Source: an uncultured Eubacteriales bacterium (GTDB lineage Bacteria > Bacillota > Clostridia > Oscillospirales > Acutalibacteraceae). From it: a stretch of 64,000 nucleotides of DNA. The position numbers were made by a program, and so were the translations under genes. Numbering within the stretch: position 1 is the first letter of the stretch; each line of letters begins with the position of its first letter. The notes beneath the pieces were generated by a model, which saw only the letters and a program-made list of their open reading frames with translations, did no database searches and had not been told where the DNA came from. This document shows, in pieces, positions 44,463 through 53,720 of this stretch. The stretch spans positions 248,001 through 312,000 of the forward strand of contig CAKUUD010000001.1 in assembly GCA_934692675.1 (NCBI GenBank), in the 5' to 3' direction.

Positions 44463-46625
44463 ATGAATAAAGAGAGAATAGATGGAGTAGTTGAGCGAAT
44501 AACATATGCAGACGAAGAAAAAGGATTCAGTGTGATAAAGGTAAGAGCGACAGGATATCGTGAGCCTGTAACAGTAGTTGGAAATATTTCGGGGATAAAT
44601 ATAGGAAGCGTGATTTCTGTTCAGGGAAAGTGGTCAATAAATAAAAAATTTGGCAGACAATTTAATGCTGTTTATTGGGAAGAGTCATTACCTGCGGATA
44701 TCTATGGTATAGAAAAATATCTCGGAAGTGGACTCATCAAAGGAATAGGACCAAAATTTGCAAAAATGATAGTAAATACTTTTGGAGCCGAAACTTTTAA
44801 TATCATTGAAAGAGAACCTCAAAGACTTTTAGAAATACCTAAGCTCGAAAAGAAAAAGGCAGAGACAATAGTAAAAAGCTGGAACGAACAAAAAGATATA
44901 AAAAACCTTATGATGTTTTTGCAAAATTCGGGAGTAGGGGCGTCTTTTGGAAAAAAGATATTCAAAATTTACGGTACACAAAGCATAGAAAAAATCAAAG
45001 AAAATCCATATAGATTAGTTGACGAAGTGTACGGAGTAGGTTTTAAAACAGCTGATGCAATTGCTCAAAGCCTTGGTTATGACAAAGAGTCGTATAATAG
45101 ATGTAGGGCGGGTGTTTTCTATATACTGGAATATCTTGCAAACTCAGAAGGTCATTGCTATATTCCGTTCGGTGAACTTGTAATCAGATGCTCAAAAATA
45201 TTGGAAATAGAAGATTGTCAGATAGTGATAACGTGCGATGAATTAATAAATAACAGCGAGCTGATATGCGACGGAGAAGATAAAAAAGTATATTTGCCCG
45301 CATTTTATAAGTGTGAGATCGGTGTTGCACATAAAATAAAGTCAATTAGTGAATTTCCAAGATTTGAAAAATATTCCGATGAAAAAATTGAGTCTGAGAT
45401 TTCAAAAGCAGAGAAAAATAATAAAATCAAATATGATGACTCTCAAAGAGATGCGATAAAAACAGCAATAACTTCTAATTTTTCTGTTATAACAGGTGGC
45501 GCGGGAGTAGGTAAGACCACCATAACTAAAGCCATAATAGATATATTCAGAAATCGCACTAAAAAAGTCATTTTAACAGCACCTACGGGTAGGGCAGCAA
45601 AAAGAATGTCTGAGATGTCACGCATGGAATCAAAAACGATTCATAGATTACTTGAAGCTCAAAAGCCTGGAGGTTTTGCTAAAAATGCAGAAAATAAGCT
45701 TACTTGTGATGTTTTAATTGTAGACGAATCTTCAATGGTAGACATAGTTTTAATGAACAGTCTTTTAAGAGCGATAGCTGATAATGTGACAGTAATTTTA
45801 ATCGGAGATGCAAATCAGCTACCTTCGGTGGGGCCGGGGAATGTATTGAAATATATCATAAATTCAGGCATAGTTCCCGTAATAAAGCTTTCCAAAATTT
45901 ATAGACAAGCAAAAATTAGCAAAATCATAATAAATTCTCATAAAATAAACGATGGCAAAATGCCTGACCTGAACACAAAACAAGACTCCGATTTTTTCTT
46001 TATAGAGGAAAATAATCAAGAAAAAGCTGCAAAAATCATCTTAGATTTGTGTGAAGAAAGGCTACCGAGATATTATAAGGTAGATAAAATATCGGATATT
46101 CAGGTTTTAACCCCTATGAAAAAAGGTACTCTTGGAACCGATAATTTAAACAGTCTTTTGAAATCAAAACTCAATAAAAGCTGTGTTTGTTTAAAACGCG
46201 GTGCAACTGAATATCGCTTGGGTGATAAAGTTATGCAAATTAAAAATAACTATGATAAAGATATATTTAACGGCGATATTGGAACTATTTGCAGTATTGA
46301 TGAGTCATCAGAAAGTCTCGAAATAGATTTTGATTCCCGAATGCTGAAATATGATATTTCCGAGCTTGAAGAAATAACGCTTTCGTACGCTTCTACGGTA
46401 CACAAAGCCCAAGGAGGGGAATATCCGATCGTTGTAATGCCGGTAACAAATGCACATTTCATAATGCTGGAAAGGAATTTATTTTACACGGCAGTAACAA
46501 GGACCAAAAAAGCGCTAATTTTAGTCGGAGAAAAATTAGCAATCGCAAATTCAGTCAAGAAAAGCGTCTCAAAATCAAGATACACTTTTCTTGCTCAAAG
46601 GATGAAAAACTTAGATATTTTATGA
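44463..46625 (+). CDS. recD2: ATP-dependent RecD2-like DNA helicase
   Basis: This is a 5'-3' SF1B helicase of the RecD2/YrrC type involved in DNA repair without RecBC. The N-terminal half has an OB-like region and helix-hairpin-helix motifs (GSGLIKGIGPKFA; YRLVDEVYGVGFKTADAIA). The helicase motor has Walker A GGAGVGKTT (about 346-354), LTAPTGRAAKRM, DESSM (motif II), GDANQLPSVGPG (motif III) and the C-terminal YASTVHKAQGGEYP and FYTAVTRTKK motifs. The 720-residue length is typical. It lies inside the accessory segment but may be chromosomal. Confidence 0.95.
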   Translation: MNKERIDGVVERITYADEEKGFSVIKVRATGYREPVTVVGNISGINIGSVISVQGKWSINKKFGRQFNAVYWEESLPADIYGIEKYLGSGLIKGIGPKFAKMIVNTFGAETFNIIEREPQRLLEIPKLEKKKAETIVKSWNEQKDIKNLMMFLQNSGVGASFGKKIFKIYGTQSIEKIKENPYRLVDEVYGVGFKTADAIAQSLGYDKESYNRCRAGVFYILEYLANSEGHCYIPFGELVIRCSKILEIEDCQIVITCDELINNSELICDGEDKKVYLPAFYKCEIGVAHKIKSISEFPRFEKYSDEKIESEISKAEKNNKIKYDDSQRDAIKTAITSNFSVITGGAGVGKTTITKAIIDIFRNRTKKVILTAPTGRAAKRMSEMSRMESKTIHRLLEAQKPGGFAKNAENKLTCDVLIVDESSMVDIVLMNSLLRAIADNVTVILIGDANQLPSVGPGNVLKYIINSGIVPVIKLSKIYRQAKISKIIINSHKINDGKMPDLNTKQDSDFFFIEENNQEKAAKIILDLCEERLPRYYKVDKISDIQVLTPMKKGTLGTDNLNSLLKSKLNKSCVCLKRGATEYRLGDKVMQIKNNYDKDIFNGDIGTICSIDESSESLEIDFDSRMLKYDISELEEITLSYASTVHKAQGGEYPIVVMPVTNAHFIMLERNLFYTAVTRTKKALILVGEKLAIANSVKKSVSKSRYTFLAQRMKNLDIL

Positions 46626-46719
46626 TAAATTTGTAAACAGCATAATATTTAAAAATAAGTTTATAAACACAAGAGTATGTGGTATAGTAAAATGTAATAA
46701 AACGAGGTAATGGATAAAA

Positions 46720-48278
46720 ATGCCGTATTTTTTAAATGTGCCGATAAGTAGTAATTCATTTACTGAAGTTGTAAATTATAAATATTTCGTGGATAAATCG
46801 GAGCTTATAGAAAAGGTTAATCAAAATATAAGAACACCGAATAAGTATATATGTGTAACTCGCCCAAGGCGATTTGGAAAAACGATAAATGCAATGATGC
46901 TTGCTACTATTCAAAAAATGCCAATTTCAAAACACTTTTTGATGAACTAAAGATTAGTAAAAAACCATCATATTTAGAGCATTTGAATAAGCATAATGTG
47001 ATATATATTACTTTTAATTCTAACGCCAGTGATTGTAATAAATATTCTGAGTATATAGAGTTTTATAAAAATAGATTAGTCCGAGATATAAAACAAATTT
47101 ATCCAAATGTAAATAGCGATGATACAATAAGTGAGATGTTAAAACAGGCATATGAAGAAACAGGAAAAGGATTCATATTCATATTAGATGAATGGGATTA
47201 TATATTTAATAATAATTTATTCGAACTCAAAGATAGAGAAAAATTTTTAGATTTTTTGAAAAATTTACTAAAAGATAAACCATACGTAGAACTTGCCTAC
47301 ATGACAGGAGTTTTGCCGATAGCTAAATATTCTTCTGGGTCAGCTCTTAAGATGTTTAAGGAATACAATATTTTAAATGATAGAAAATATCACAAATATT
47401 TTGGATTTACTCTTGAAGAAACGAAAAAGTTGTGTGAAAAACAAGATGAAGTATCGTTTGAAGAACTTCGTAGTTGGTATGATGGATACAAGAGTTGCTC
47501 AGGGACTGACATATTTAATCCAAGGTCAGTTGTATATGCTTTGACTGATGGAGTTTGTCAAAGTTACTGGACGAATACAGGTCCAATGGACGAAATAATT
47601 TATTATATAAACAGCGACACCGGTCTAGTAAAAGATGATATAGTCAGAATGGTATCAGGAATACCACTTGAGATAAAACTCAAAGGATATGCGGCAGAGC
47701 AAAAGGAGCTTAGCACAAGGAATCAAATATTGTCGGCAATGACGATATATGGTTTTTTGAGTTACTATGATGAGACTTTAGTAATTCCGAATAAAGAGCT
47801 GAGAATAAAGTTTGATGAAGCTTTAGAAGATGAATCGATGGGAGCAGTTTCCGAGATAGTAATGAAGTCGAATGAAATGCTCAAAGCCACAATACGCCAA
47901 GACACAGAAACAATGGAAAAGTTAATTCAAGAAGCACATGATATAAATATTCCGGTTATAAGATACAACGATGAAAACTCACTTGCTTGTGTGGTAACGC
48001 TTGTGTACTTAAGTGCAAGAAGCAAATATAAAATTGTAAGGGAAATGCCGGCAGGAGTGGGATTTGCAGATTTTATATTTTATCCGAATGATAAAAGCAA
48101 ACCGGCGTTTATAATAGAGCTGAAAAAAGACTCTACACCTGAAGAAGCTTTAAGACAGATAAAAGAAAAAAGATACGCATTGGCACTTAAGGAATATACA
48201 GGTAAAAAGTTAGCAGTTGGAATAGTATATGATAGCAAACAAAAAAGTCATCATGTTAAAATCGAGGAGATAAACTAA
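46720..48278 (+). pseudogene. AAA-ATPase-like/PD-(D/E)XK nuclease family protein, frameshifted
   Basis: Two overlapping frames (46720-46950 and 46851-48278) together give a typical protein of the AAA-ATPase-like plus PD-(D/E)XK family, about 520 residues, common as multicopy genes in gut Clostridia and Bacteroidia. The first piece has the N-terminal YFVDKSELI and the Walker A-like RPRRFGKT motif. The second has FILDEWD (Walker B-like), DGYKS, FNPRSV and the nuclease core GVGFADFIF...FIIELKKD. One missing base near 46905 separates them: adding one base after GCT gives a continuous NAMMLA-YYSKNANF junction. The role of the family is not established; mobile-element or defence functions have been suggested. 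Confidence 0.85.
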
Positions 48279-48366
48279 TTTTAAAGGTTGCACATTCACA
48301 CGCAAAGAGAAAAAGCGTGTAAACGTATTAAAAGCTAAAACCTTAGACATATTTGTACGTATTTTT

Positions 48367-48487
48367 TGATACAATGTAAAGCTCAGTGTTACTGGGCTTT
48401 CTTTACGTTTATGAATAAATTTAGGGGTTTAAATTTTCATATAAATTTTCTCGGAAGAGCTGCATACTTTCACACGATTTTAAAATC
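48367..48487 (+). repeat. Right copy of diverged direct repeat
   Basis: It matches 34519-34708 in order and orientation (TGATACAA, hairpin, AAATTTAGG, AAATTTTCAT, ATAAATTTTCTC, TGCATACTTTCACACG), by eye roughly 80 percent over aligned parts, lacking the 70-base internal block of the left copy. Confidence 0.6.
48378..48404 (+). terminator. Hairpin in the right repeat
   Basis: AAAGCTCAGT (48378-48387) pairs with ACTGGGCTTT (48391-48400), one G-T pair. It is the counterpart of the tmRNA terminator in the left repeat. Confidence 0.6.
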
Positions 48488-48589
48488 AAACAATTTAAAC
48501 TTCTTGTTTTAAAAATTATAGTGATATTTGCTTATTTTTTTATAGTGATGTATAGTTTAGGTATATAAGAGTTTAGGAGGGGAAATAGT

Positions 48590-50374
48590 ATGCAGCAAAT
48601 ATTTACTAGTAAAAATCTAACAGTTAGCTATTTGGTAGACCAAATTGATATGGGTAGATTAGGTCTTCCTGAACTTCAGCGGCCTTTTGTTTGGAAAGAT
48701 TCAAAAGTTCGTGATTTGTTTGATTCTATGATGCGTGGATATCCTATCGGATACTTAATGTTGTGGGAATGTCCTGAACTTGAAAACAAAAAAGCTATAG
48801 GAACTGAGCCGCACAATTATGATGCTCCAAAAGAAGTAATAATTGATGGTCAACAGCGGCTTACGTCACTCTATGCCGTGATGAAAGGTAAAGCAATAAT
48901 CAGTTCAGATTACAAAGAAAAATTAATTATTATTTCGTATAACCCTTTAAAAAACAAATTCGAGGTGGGTTACCAAGCAACTAAAAAAGACCCCGAGTGG
49001 ATCTACAATATAAGTGACATCTTTACAAGTACAAGCTTGCATAAGTTTGTCAATAACTTTATAAAAACATTGGAAGATTACCGTAAATCTAAAAACAGAA
49101 AACTAACTGATGACGAGGAAAATACAATTTTCGAAAACATCAATTCAATCATTAACCTTAAAGAGCATACCTTACCTGTTTTTGATATTAAATCTGATGC
49201 CGACGAAGAAAGTGTTTCTGATATTTTTGTGCGTGTAAATTCTGGCGGAGTTGCTTTAAAGCAAAATGACTTTATTTTAACACTACTTTCTATTTATTGG
49301 GACGAAGGGCGTAAAAAAATCGAGCAGTTTAGTAAAGATTCTACGCTTTTTGTTAGGGGAAGAGTTACGCCTTACAATCAGATAACAGAAGTTTATGCAC
49401 AAGATATTATCCGAGTTTTAATGGCTTATGCTTTTTATCGTGCTCGATTAAAATATGGATATAAACTTTTAAGGGGTGCGGATTTTGACAAGAAAGGCGC
49501 TATTGACGTTAATCTAAGGAATGAAAGATTTGATATTCTTAAAAATAAATTAGGTGATGTCATTAGTGTACACAATTGGCATGAATTCTTAAAATCAATA
49601 ATGAATGCGGGGTATCTTTCCGGAGATCTAATATTATCTAAGAATGCCATTTATTATACGTATGCTCTTTATCTTATAGCCAAATACAAGTTTGGTGCAT
49701 CGGATAACGAAAATATGCACCTATCTTCGCTTTGGTTTTACTACGCTTCACTTGTTTCGCTTTATACAGGTTCCTTTGAGTCCACAGCTGAAAATCAGCT
49801 TAATTCGATTAAAGAGATTTCTACATTTGAAGAATATCGTAACTTTATACTTAACCGAATAAATGAAAAACTAACAAATGATTATTTTAACATTACGTTA
49901 GTAGGTTCTGACGGATTGGACGTTGCAGGACGAGGAAATAATGCGTGGAATGCATATGTTGCAGCACTTAATATTTTAAACGCAAATGTTTTGTTTTCTA
50001 AAAGTCGGTTACTCTTGTCAAAGTTATTTGAACCCGGTACTGACGGAAACAGAAAATCACTTGAAAAACATCACTTGTTTCCAAAAGCATATCTTAAAGG
50101 GCTAGGATATACAGATGGAAAAATAAACCGCATGGCAAACTATGCTTTTATAGATTGGAAAGATAATATGAAAATTCTCGATGAGTCGCCGGCTATTTAT
50201 TATCCGATAATATGTAGGGACAAAAGCCCCGAAGACATAATCAAAATGGAAGAAGAAAACGCATTACCTCATGGTTGGGAAAACATGTCTTACGAAGAAT
50301 TTTTGGCGGAACGCTCCAAACTTATGTCCGCTAAAATAAAACAGGCGGTTGAGGTACTAAAAAATAACATTTGA
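48590..50374 (+). CDS. DUF262/DUF1524 (GmrSD-like) nuclease
   Basis: This 594-residue protein combines an N-terminal DUF262 domain (LPELQRPFVW, about 25-34; IIDGQQRLTS, about 84-93) with a C-terminal DUF1524 HNH-like domain (EKHHLFPKAYL, about 485-495, and a conserved Asn/Asp pair in RMANYAFIDWKDN). This architecture is that of GmrSD-type IV restriction enzymes and relatives, which cleave modified phage DNA. The DGQQR motif is the nucleotide-handling signature. It has its own GGAGGGG site and no partner gene, consistent with solitary fused systems. Which modification it would recognise cannot be told. Confidence 0.9.
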   Translation: MQQIFTSKNLTVSYLVDQIDMGRLGLPELQRPFVWKDSKVRDLFDSMMRGYPIGYLMLWECPELENKKAIGTEPHNYDAPKEVIIDGQQRLTSLYAVMKGKAIISSDYKEKLIIISYNPLKNKFEVGYQATKKDPEWIYNISDIFTSTSLHKFVNNFIKTLEDYRKSKNRKLTDDEENTIFENINSIINLKEHTLPVFDIKSDADEESVSDIFVRVNSGGVALKQNDFILTLLSIYWDEGRKKIEQFSKDSTLFVRGRVTPYNQITEVYAQDIIRVLMAYAFYRARLKYGYKLLRGADFDKKGAIDVNLRNERFDILKNKLGDVISVHNWHEFLKSIMNAGYLSGDLILSKNAIYYTYALYLIAKYKFGASDNENMHLSSLWFYYASLVSLYTGSFESTAENQLNSIKEISTFEEYRNFILNRINEKLTNDYFNITLVGSDGLDVAGRGNNAWNAYVAALNILNANVLFSKSRLLLSKLFEPGTDGNRKSLEKHHLFPKAYLKGLGYTDGKINRMANYAFIDWKDNMKILDESPAIYYPIICRDKSPEDIIKMEEENALPHGWENMSYEEFLAERSKLMSAKIKQAVEVLKNNI

Positions 50375-50439
50375 TTAATCAAATAAGAAAATTAGAAATA
50401 ATATTAGTAAACACCTTTATTAATAAGCAAAAAACAAAT

Positions 50440-50470
50440 CCGCCGACAATATTATCGGCGGAAAATTTAT
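50440..50470 (-). terminator. Terminator of the - strand surface-protein gene
   Basis: CCGCCGA (50440-50446) and TCGGCGG (50455-50461); on the - strand the hairpin is followed by TTTGTTTTTTG. Confidence 0.75.
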
Positions 50471-50476
50471 TTAAAA

Positions 50477-51910
50477 TTAAGCTATAGATTTTTTATTCTT
50501 GTTGTAAATGGTTATTCCAAGTACTGATAATGCAATTACTGCGAATAAAGAAGCACTGAGGATGGTATTATTATTGTCTCCGGTTTTGAGACTAGCTGAT
50601 GAGCGTTCTGTTTCTTCTTCTTCAACATTTGTTGCTACGATTCCATATTGACTTAAATGTGATGTTTCAAATACTATATATCCATCTTCTATTGTTGCCG
50701 GTATTGTTTCTTGTATTTCATCATCTGAAATATAAACTATTTCATATTTGTCAAATCCTTTTAAGTCTTCCGGCAATGCAATTTTTATTCTCATTTTTGT
50801 ATCACTGATTCTAACTACTTGACCATCTTCCAACAAGTTTATATCCACGATATACTTAACATTTTTATTTGCTAAATTTTCTGGAATTTCTACAGGTGTA
50901 ACGTCTAATTCGTAGTTTCCACTAATTCCGTCTGCAAATTCAATTGTTGCTTTTGTTTCTCCTGTGCTTTTAATTTCTTTTATTGGTTCTGATTGTTCTG
51001 AAGATGTAGACGTAGGTGTCATTGTCAAATCTGTAGTAATCCACATTGTTGAAAATTTATTAACATCTGGTTGTGATTCCCAATCTAATTCATGGTACTT
51101 ATAATATTTACCATTTATTTTTAGTTTAGTATCTTTTGTAAAAAAGTATCCTTGGAAATCATTGGATACAAAATATACTCCATAATTGTAAGTATTACCA
51201 CTTTCAAAAGTTTTAAATAATTTGTCTAAATTGTTGTCATTCCACATACTACCAGAATGATGTTCTCTATTACCTCCATCTGTTTTCCAAGATTCATCTC
51301 TAAGAACATATGGTGCTTTATCAGATACTTTTCCAGTAAATGCAGGTGCATCCCCTACTTTAAAGCTAACTGTTACATTATTTATTTCAACTTCATCAAT
51401 ATATTTTTCTTGATAAACAGTTGGTTTTATCGTTTTTATTGCAGTAACAAATAATATTTTTTTATCTTTCGAAATACTCATCGAATTTGCTTTTTCGCTG
51501 TTTACATATACTTCTGTGTTGTCTGCAAATGTATATCCATCTCTTGCTTTTAGAGAAATGCTATACATATATGTTTTTCCTTCTTCGAAAGTTGTTATTT
51601 TCTCTTCGTCTTTAAGTGCATTATTTTTTTCCTCGTCAGAATACCAATATTTAACCGGGTCAAGTTCGCCTTTTTTATTATTTTCCATTTGTTCCCAGCA
51701 TTCGTACTCTATGTCATAATAATATGCAGTGTCACCACCTCGTGTAGCCCAAGAACCCGGCTTATCTCCTGCATAATAATCAAATTTTACAGCTCCTATT
51801 TCTACCTTATTAATTTCTGTCGCTGCAAATATTGTTGCCGGAATAAATGAAAGTGCCATAAATAACATAAAAAACGTTGTAATAAATCTTTTTGTTATCT
51901 TATTTTTCAT
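50477..51910 (-). CDS. Sortase-anchored surface protein (LKTGD ending)
   Basis: This 477-residue protein has a signal peptide (MKNKITKRF start, cleavage near IFAAT about residue 29). Two related beta-rich domains follow (about 33-155 and 165-295), each with an INxVEI/INNVTV opening and a GxTYxYxxxLKxxDGY-type segment. A C-terminal Ig-like or doubled beta domain precedes the wall sorting signal: SLKTGD (about 443), a hydrophobic helix and the basic tail NKNKKS. It is likely anchored by a class B-like sortase such as that at 5.4 kb. It is homologous in layout to the protein at 53721-55133. The promoter on the - strand is TTGCAT (52068-52063) and TATAAT (52046-52041). Confidence 0.85.
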   Translation of the reverse strand: MKNKITKRFITTFFMLFMALSFIPATIFAATEINKVEIGAVKFDYYAGDKPGSWATRGGDTAYYYDIEYECWEQMENNKKGELDPVKYWYSDEEKNNALKDEEKITTFEEGKTYMYSISLKARDGYTFADNTEVYVNSEKANSMSISKDKKILFVTAIKTIKPTVYQEKYIDEVEINNVTVSFKVGDAPAFTGKVSDKAPYVLRDESWKTDGGNREHHSGSMWNDNNLDKLFKTFESGNTYNYGVYFVSNDFQGYFFTKDTKLKINGKYYKYHELDWESQPDVNKFSTMWITTDLTMTPTSTSSEQSEPIKEIKSTGETKATIEFADGISGNYELDVTPVEIPENLANKNVKYIVDINLLEDGQVVRISDTKMRIKIALPEDLKGFDKYEIVYISDDEIQETIPATIEDGYIVFETSHLSQYGIVATNVEEEETERSSASLKTGDNNNTILSASLFAVIALSVLGITIYNKNKKSIA

Positions 51911-52274
51911 AGCGTCATCTCCTATTTAAATCTTAGTTTCCTTAAGTACAAATAAGTAATTACAAAAATTTAATCTTACCTCCTTTTCAAAATTTAAAAG
52001 AAAAATCTTGCATGTATTTTGTGCTCTTTGCCTATAAATAATTATATATTATAAATAAAAATATGCAAGTGAAATTATATTAAAAATCAGGGAAGAAGCT
52101 GCCGAACATATATTTGAAAGTCAAATTAAGTCGAAAAAATTTTTAATAAGTTTATTATAATGAGCACAATTAAAAGGATTCCAGCTTTAACACTGAAATC
52201 CTTTTAATATTTTTGTATTTGAGAAGTTATAAAGTTAAAACTTAAATAGCAAATTGCTAATCGTAAGCATTTAC
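51911..52274. other. Intergenic stretch between two - strand genes
   Basis: It contains the promoter of the 50477-51910 gene (52041-52068) and a hairpin AAAAGGATT/AATCCTTTT (52172-52205) that terminates the kinase-like gene. A 30-residue open + frame around 52065-52160 has no start codon or ribosome-binding site and is not called. Confidence 0.6.
52172..52205 (-). terminator. Terminator of the kinase-like gene
   Basis: AAAAGGATT (52172-52180) pairs with AATCCTTTT (52197-52205), extended inward by CAG/CTG with one mismatch. Confidence 0.6.
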
Positions 52275-53471
52275 TCAGCTACTGACTTTTATCTGTTGCA
52301 TTTTGTCCAGAGCTACATCGACTGATATGCGGCTACTATAACTATCAGCAACCATAAGTTGAACTACTATTAATAAATTGATTATTTTCGATTTTTGAGC
52401 CGGTTTATATATGCTTTCTAACTTATATTTATCATAAAATTTTTCTGGCCCGTTTGAATACAGGTATTTAGCCATTTTTTTAGAATCACTTATACTTTTG
52501 TTTGGCACTAGCATAAAAAGCAATACAGCACCAAGGGCATAGACATCGCGTTTGGCTACAGCATCAGGAGATGTTTTGTACCAATCGGGAGCGGAAAAAT
52601 TTGAATTAACAAATATCTTTGAAGTTTCATTAATTTTTGTCATTGCACCAAAATCCGCAAGTTGTATGGTGTCTTTATTTACTCCCAATTTTTTGCTAAC
52701 TCTTTCAACAACAAGCAAATTATCCGGCTTAACGTCATTGTGGGAATAACCTGCATCATGGATAACTTTTAGTGCTTTTAATGCTTGCGTTCCCATTTTT
52801 ATAATATTACTGACATCTTTTTTACCTTGTATTTCTGATACTTTAGACGTTAAATCTCCTTTGGCAAGTTCTGATGCAAATATTTGTTTGTTGTCGTTTA
52901 TCTTGCTTCCTGTTTCGTTAAGAGCTAAATATTTTTTGGCCTTAATATCTTTTTTTAAGTTTTCTTTTTTGTAAGAAATATATTTGTGATCTTCTTTTAG
53001 TATGCCTTTCATTTTTTCTACATCTTCGATTTCCTCTTTGGTAGCGTTAACGAGTTTAAAAGGCCCAAATTTTTTGTCACATGTAACTTTTATTGCTTTA
53101 TTACCGTCGCATTTCCACACAACGCCATTGGCTCCTGATCCTAATAACTTTTCGGGGTCATATCCTTCTCTCCATAAATATGCCCCTGTATTTTTTTGGT
53201 GACTTCCTAATTTTTTGGTTTTATTTTTGTCTTGGCTAGAATCAAGTGCCGACTCAGGTGTAATATTTTTTAATTTCTTTGCAGAAATACCTTCAAGGAA
53301 ATTTTTGCGTTGTTCTCCCGTTGGTACATTTTTTCCTTCTACATACTTTAAGCACTCTTTGGCTATCAAAATTTCGTTCTCTAATTTTTTAATGTGATCA
53401 TTCAAACTGATAGCGTCAAGATTTAAAAATTTTTCCTTTTTTTCTCTTCCTTTTTTTGCATCATATGTCAT
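52275..53471 (-). CDS. Eukaryotic-type Ser/Thr protein kinase-like protein
   Basis: This is a 398-residue soluble protein without a signal peptide or membrane segment. Residues 1-95 are a charged helical region. The kinase domain follows: glycine loop LGSGANGVVW (110-119), ATP Lys in KAIKV (Lys about 128), catalytic loop HNDVKPDNLL (244-253), in which the usual HRD Arg is Asn but the catalytic Asp, Lys and Asn are kept, metal motif DFG (273-275) and an APE-like SAPDW. A long charged insert (about 145-195) separates the N-lobe strands. Unlike PknB kinases it has no PASTA domains. The - strand promoter is TTGAAA (53541-53536) and TATAAT (53518-53513), 17-base spacing. It may be an effector or a cytosolic regulator. 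Confidence 0.85.
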   Translation of the reverse strand: MTYDAKKGREKKEKFLNLDAISLNDHIKKLENEILIAKECLKYVEGKNVPTGEQRKNFLEGISAKKLKNITPESALDSSQDKNKTKKLGSHQKNTGAYLWREGYDPEKLLGSGANGVVWKCDGNKAIKVTCDKKFGPFKLVNATKEEIEDVEKMKGILKEDHKYISYKKENLKKDIKAKKYLALNETGSKINDNKQIFASELAKGDLTSKVSEIQGKKDVSNIIKMGTQALKALKVIHDAGYSHNDVKPDNLLVVERVSKKLGVNKDTIQLADFGAMTKINETSKIFVNSNFSAPDWYKTSPDAVAKRDVYALGAVLLFMLVPNKSISDSKKMAKYLYSNGPEKFYDKYKLESIYKPAQKSKIINLLIVVQLMVADSYSSRISVDVALDKMQQIKVSS

Positions 53472-53512
53472 TTTTATAACCTCTTTTCTATAAACCAGAG
53501 TATTTTGTATAA

Positions 53513-53541
53513 ATTATATATAATATATTTAAAAATTTCAA
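53513..53541 (-). promoter_or_regulatory. Promoter of the kinase-like gene
   Basis: On the - strand, TTGAAA and TATAAT have exactly 17-base spacing; the spacer ends in an A/T-rich TATATTATA run like those before the large genes at 55-57 kb. Confidence 0.65.
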
Positions 53542-53642
53542 GCCTTAAATTAATTTTTTAAATAATTTACCAATAAAATCTAAAAATATCCTACTCTGTC
53601 AGGTTGTAAATATCCAATTTTTGAGTTTCAGCATAAATTTAC

Positions 53643-53670
53643 TTGTATACTTTTATTTTTGATATATAAT
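53643..53670 (+). promoter_or_regulatory. Promoter of the VPKTGD surface protein
   Basis: TTGTAT (53643-53648) and TATAAT (53665-53670) have 16-base spacing, divergent from the kinase promoter. Confidence 0.55.
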
Positions 53671-53720
53671 CATTTGTAAGCAAAATACACGAATTTTTTA
53701 AATGAAAAGGAGAGGAAATT

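Larger units (their letters stand above)
48279..48589. other. Intergenic stretch with repeat copies
   Basis: No gene is seen. It holds a partial copy of the TGCA...TTCACACG motif (near 48288), the right copy of the bracketing repeat (48367-48487) with its hairpin, and an A/T-rich upstream region of the DUF262 gene. Confidence 0.6.

Noticed and set aside
52065..52160. Short + frame with a coding-like look (EEAAEHIFESQIK)
   Set aside because: No start codon, no ribosome-binding site, only about 30 codons; may be a relic but cannot be supported.
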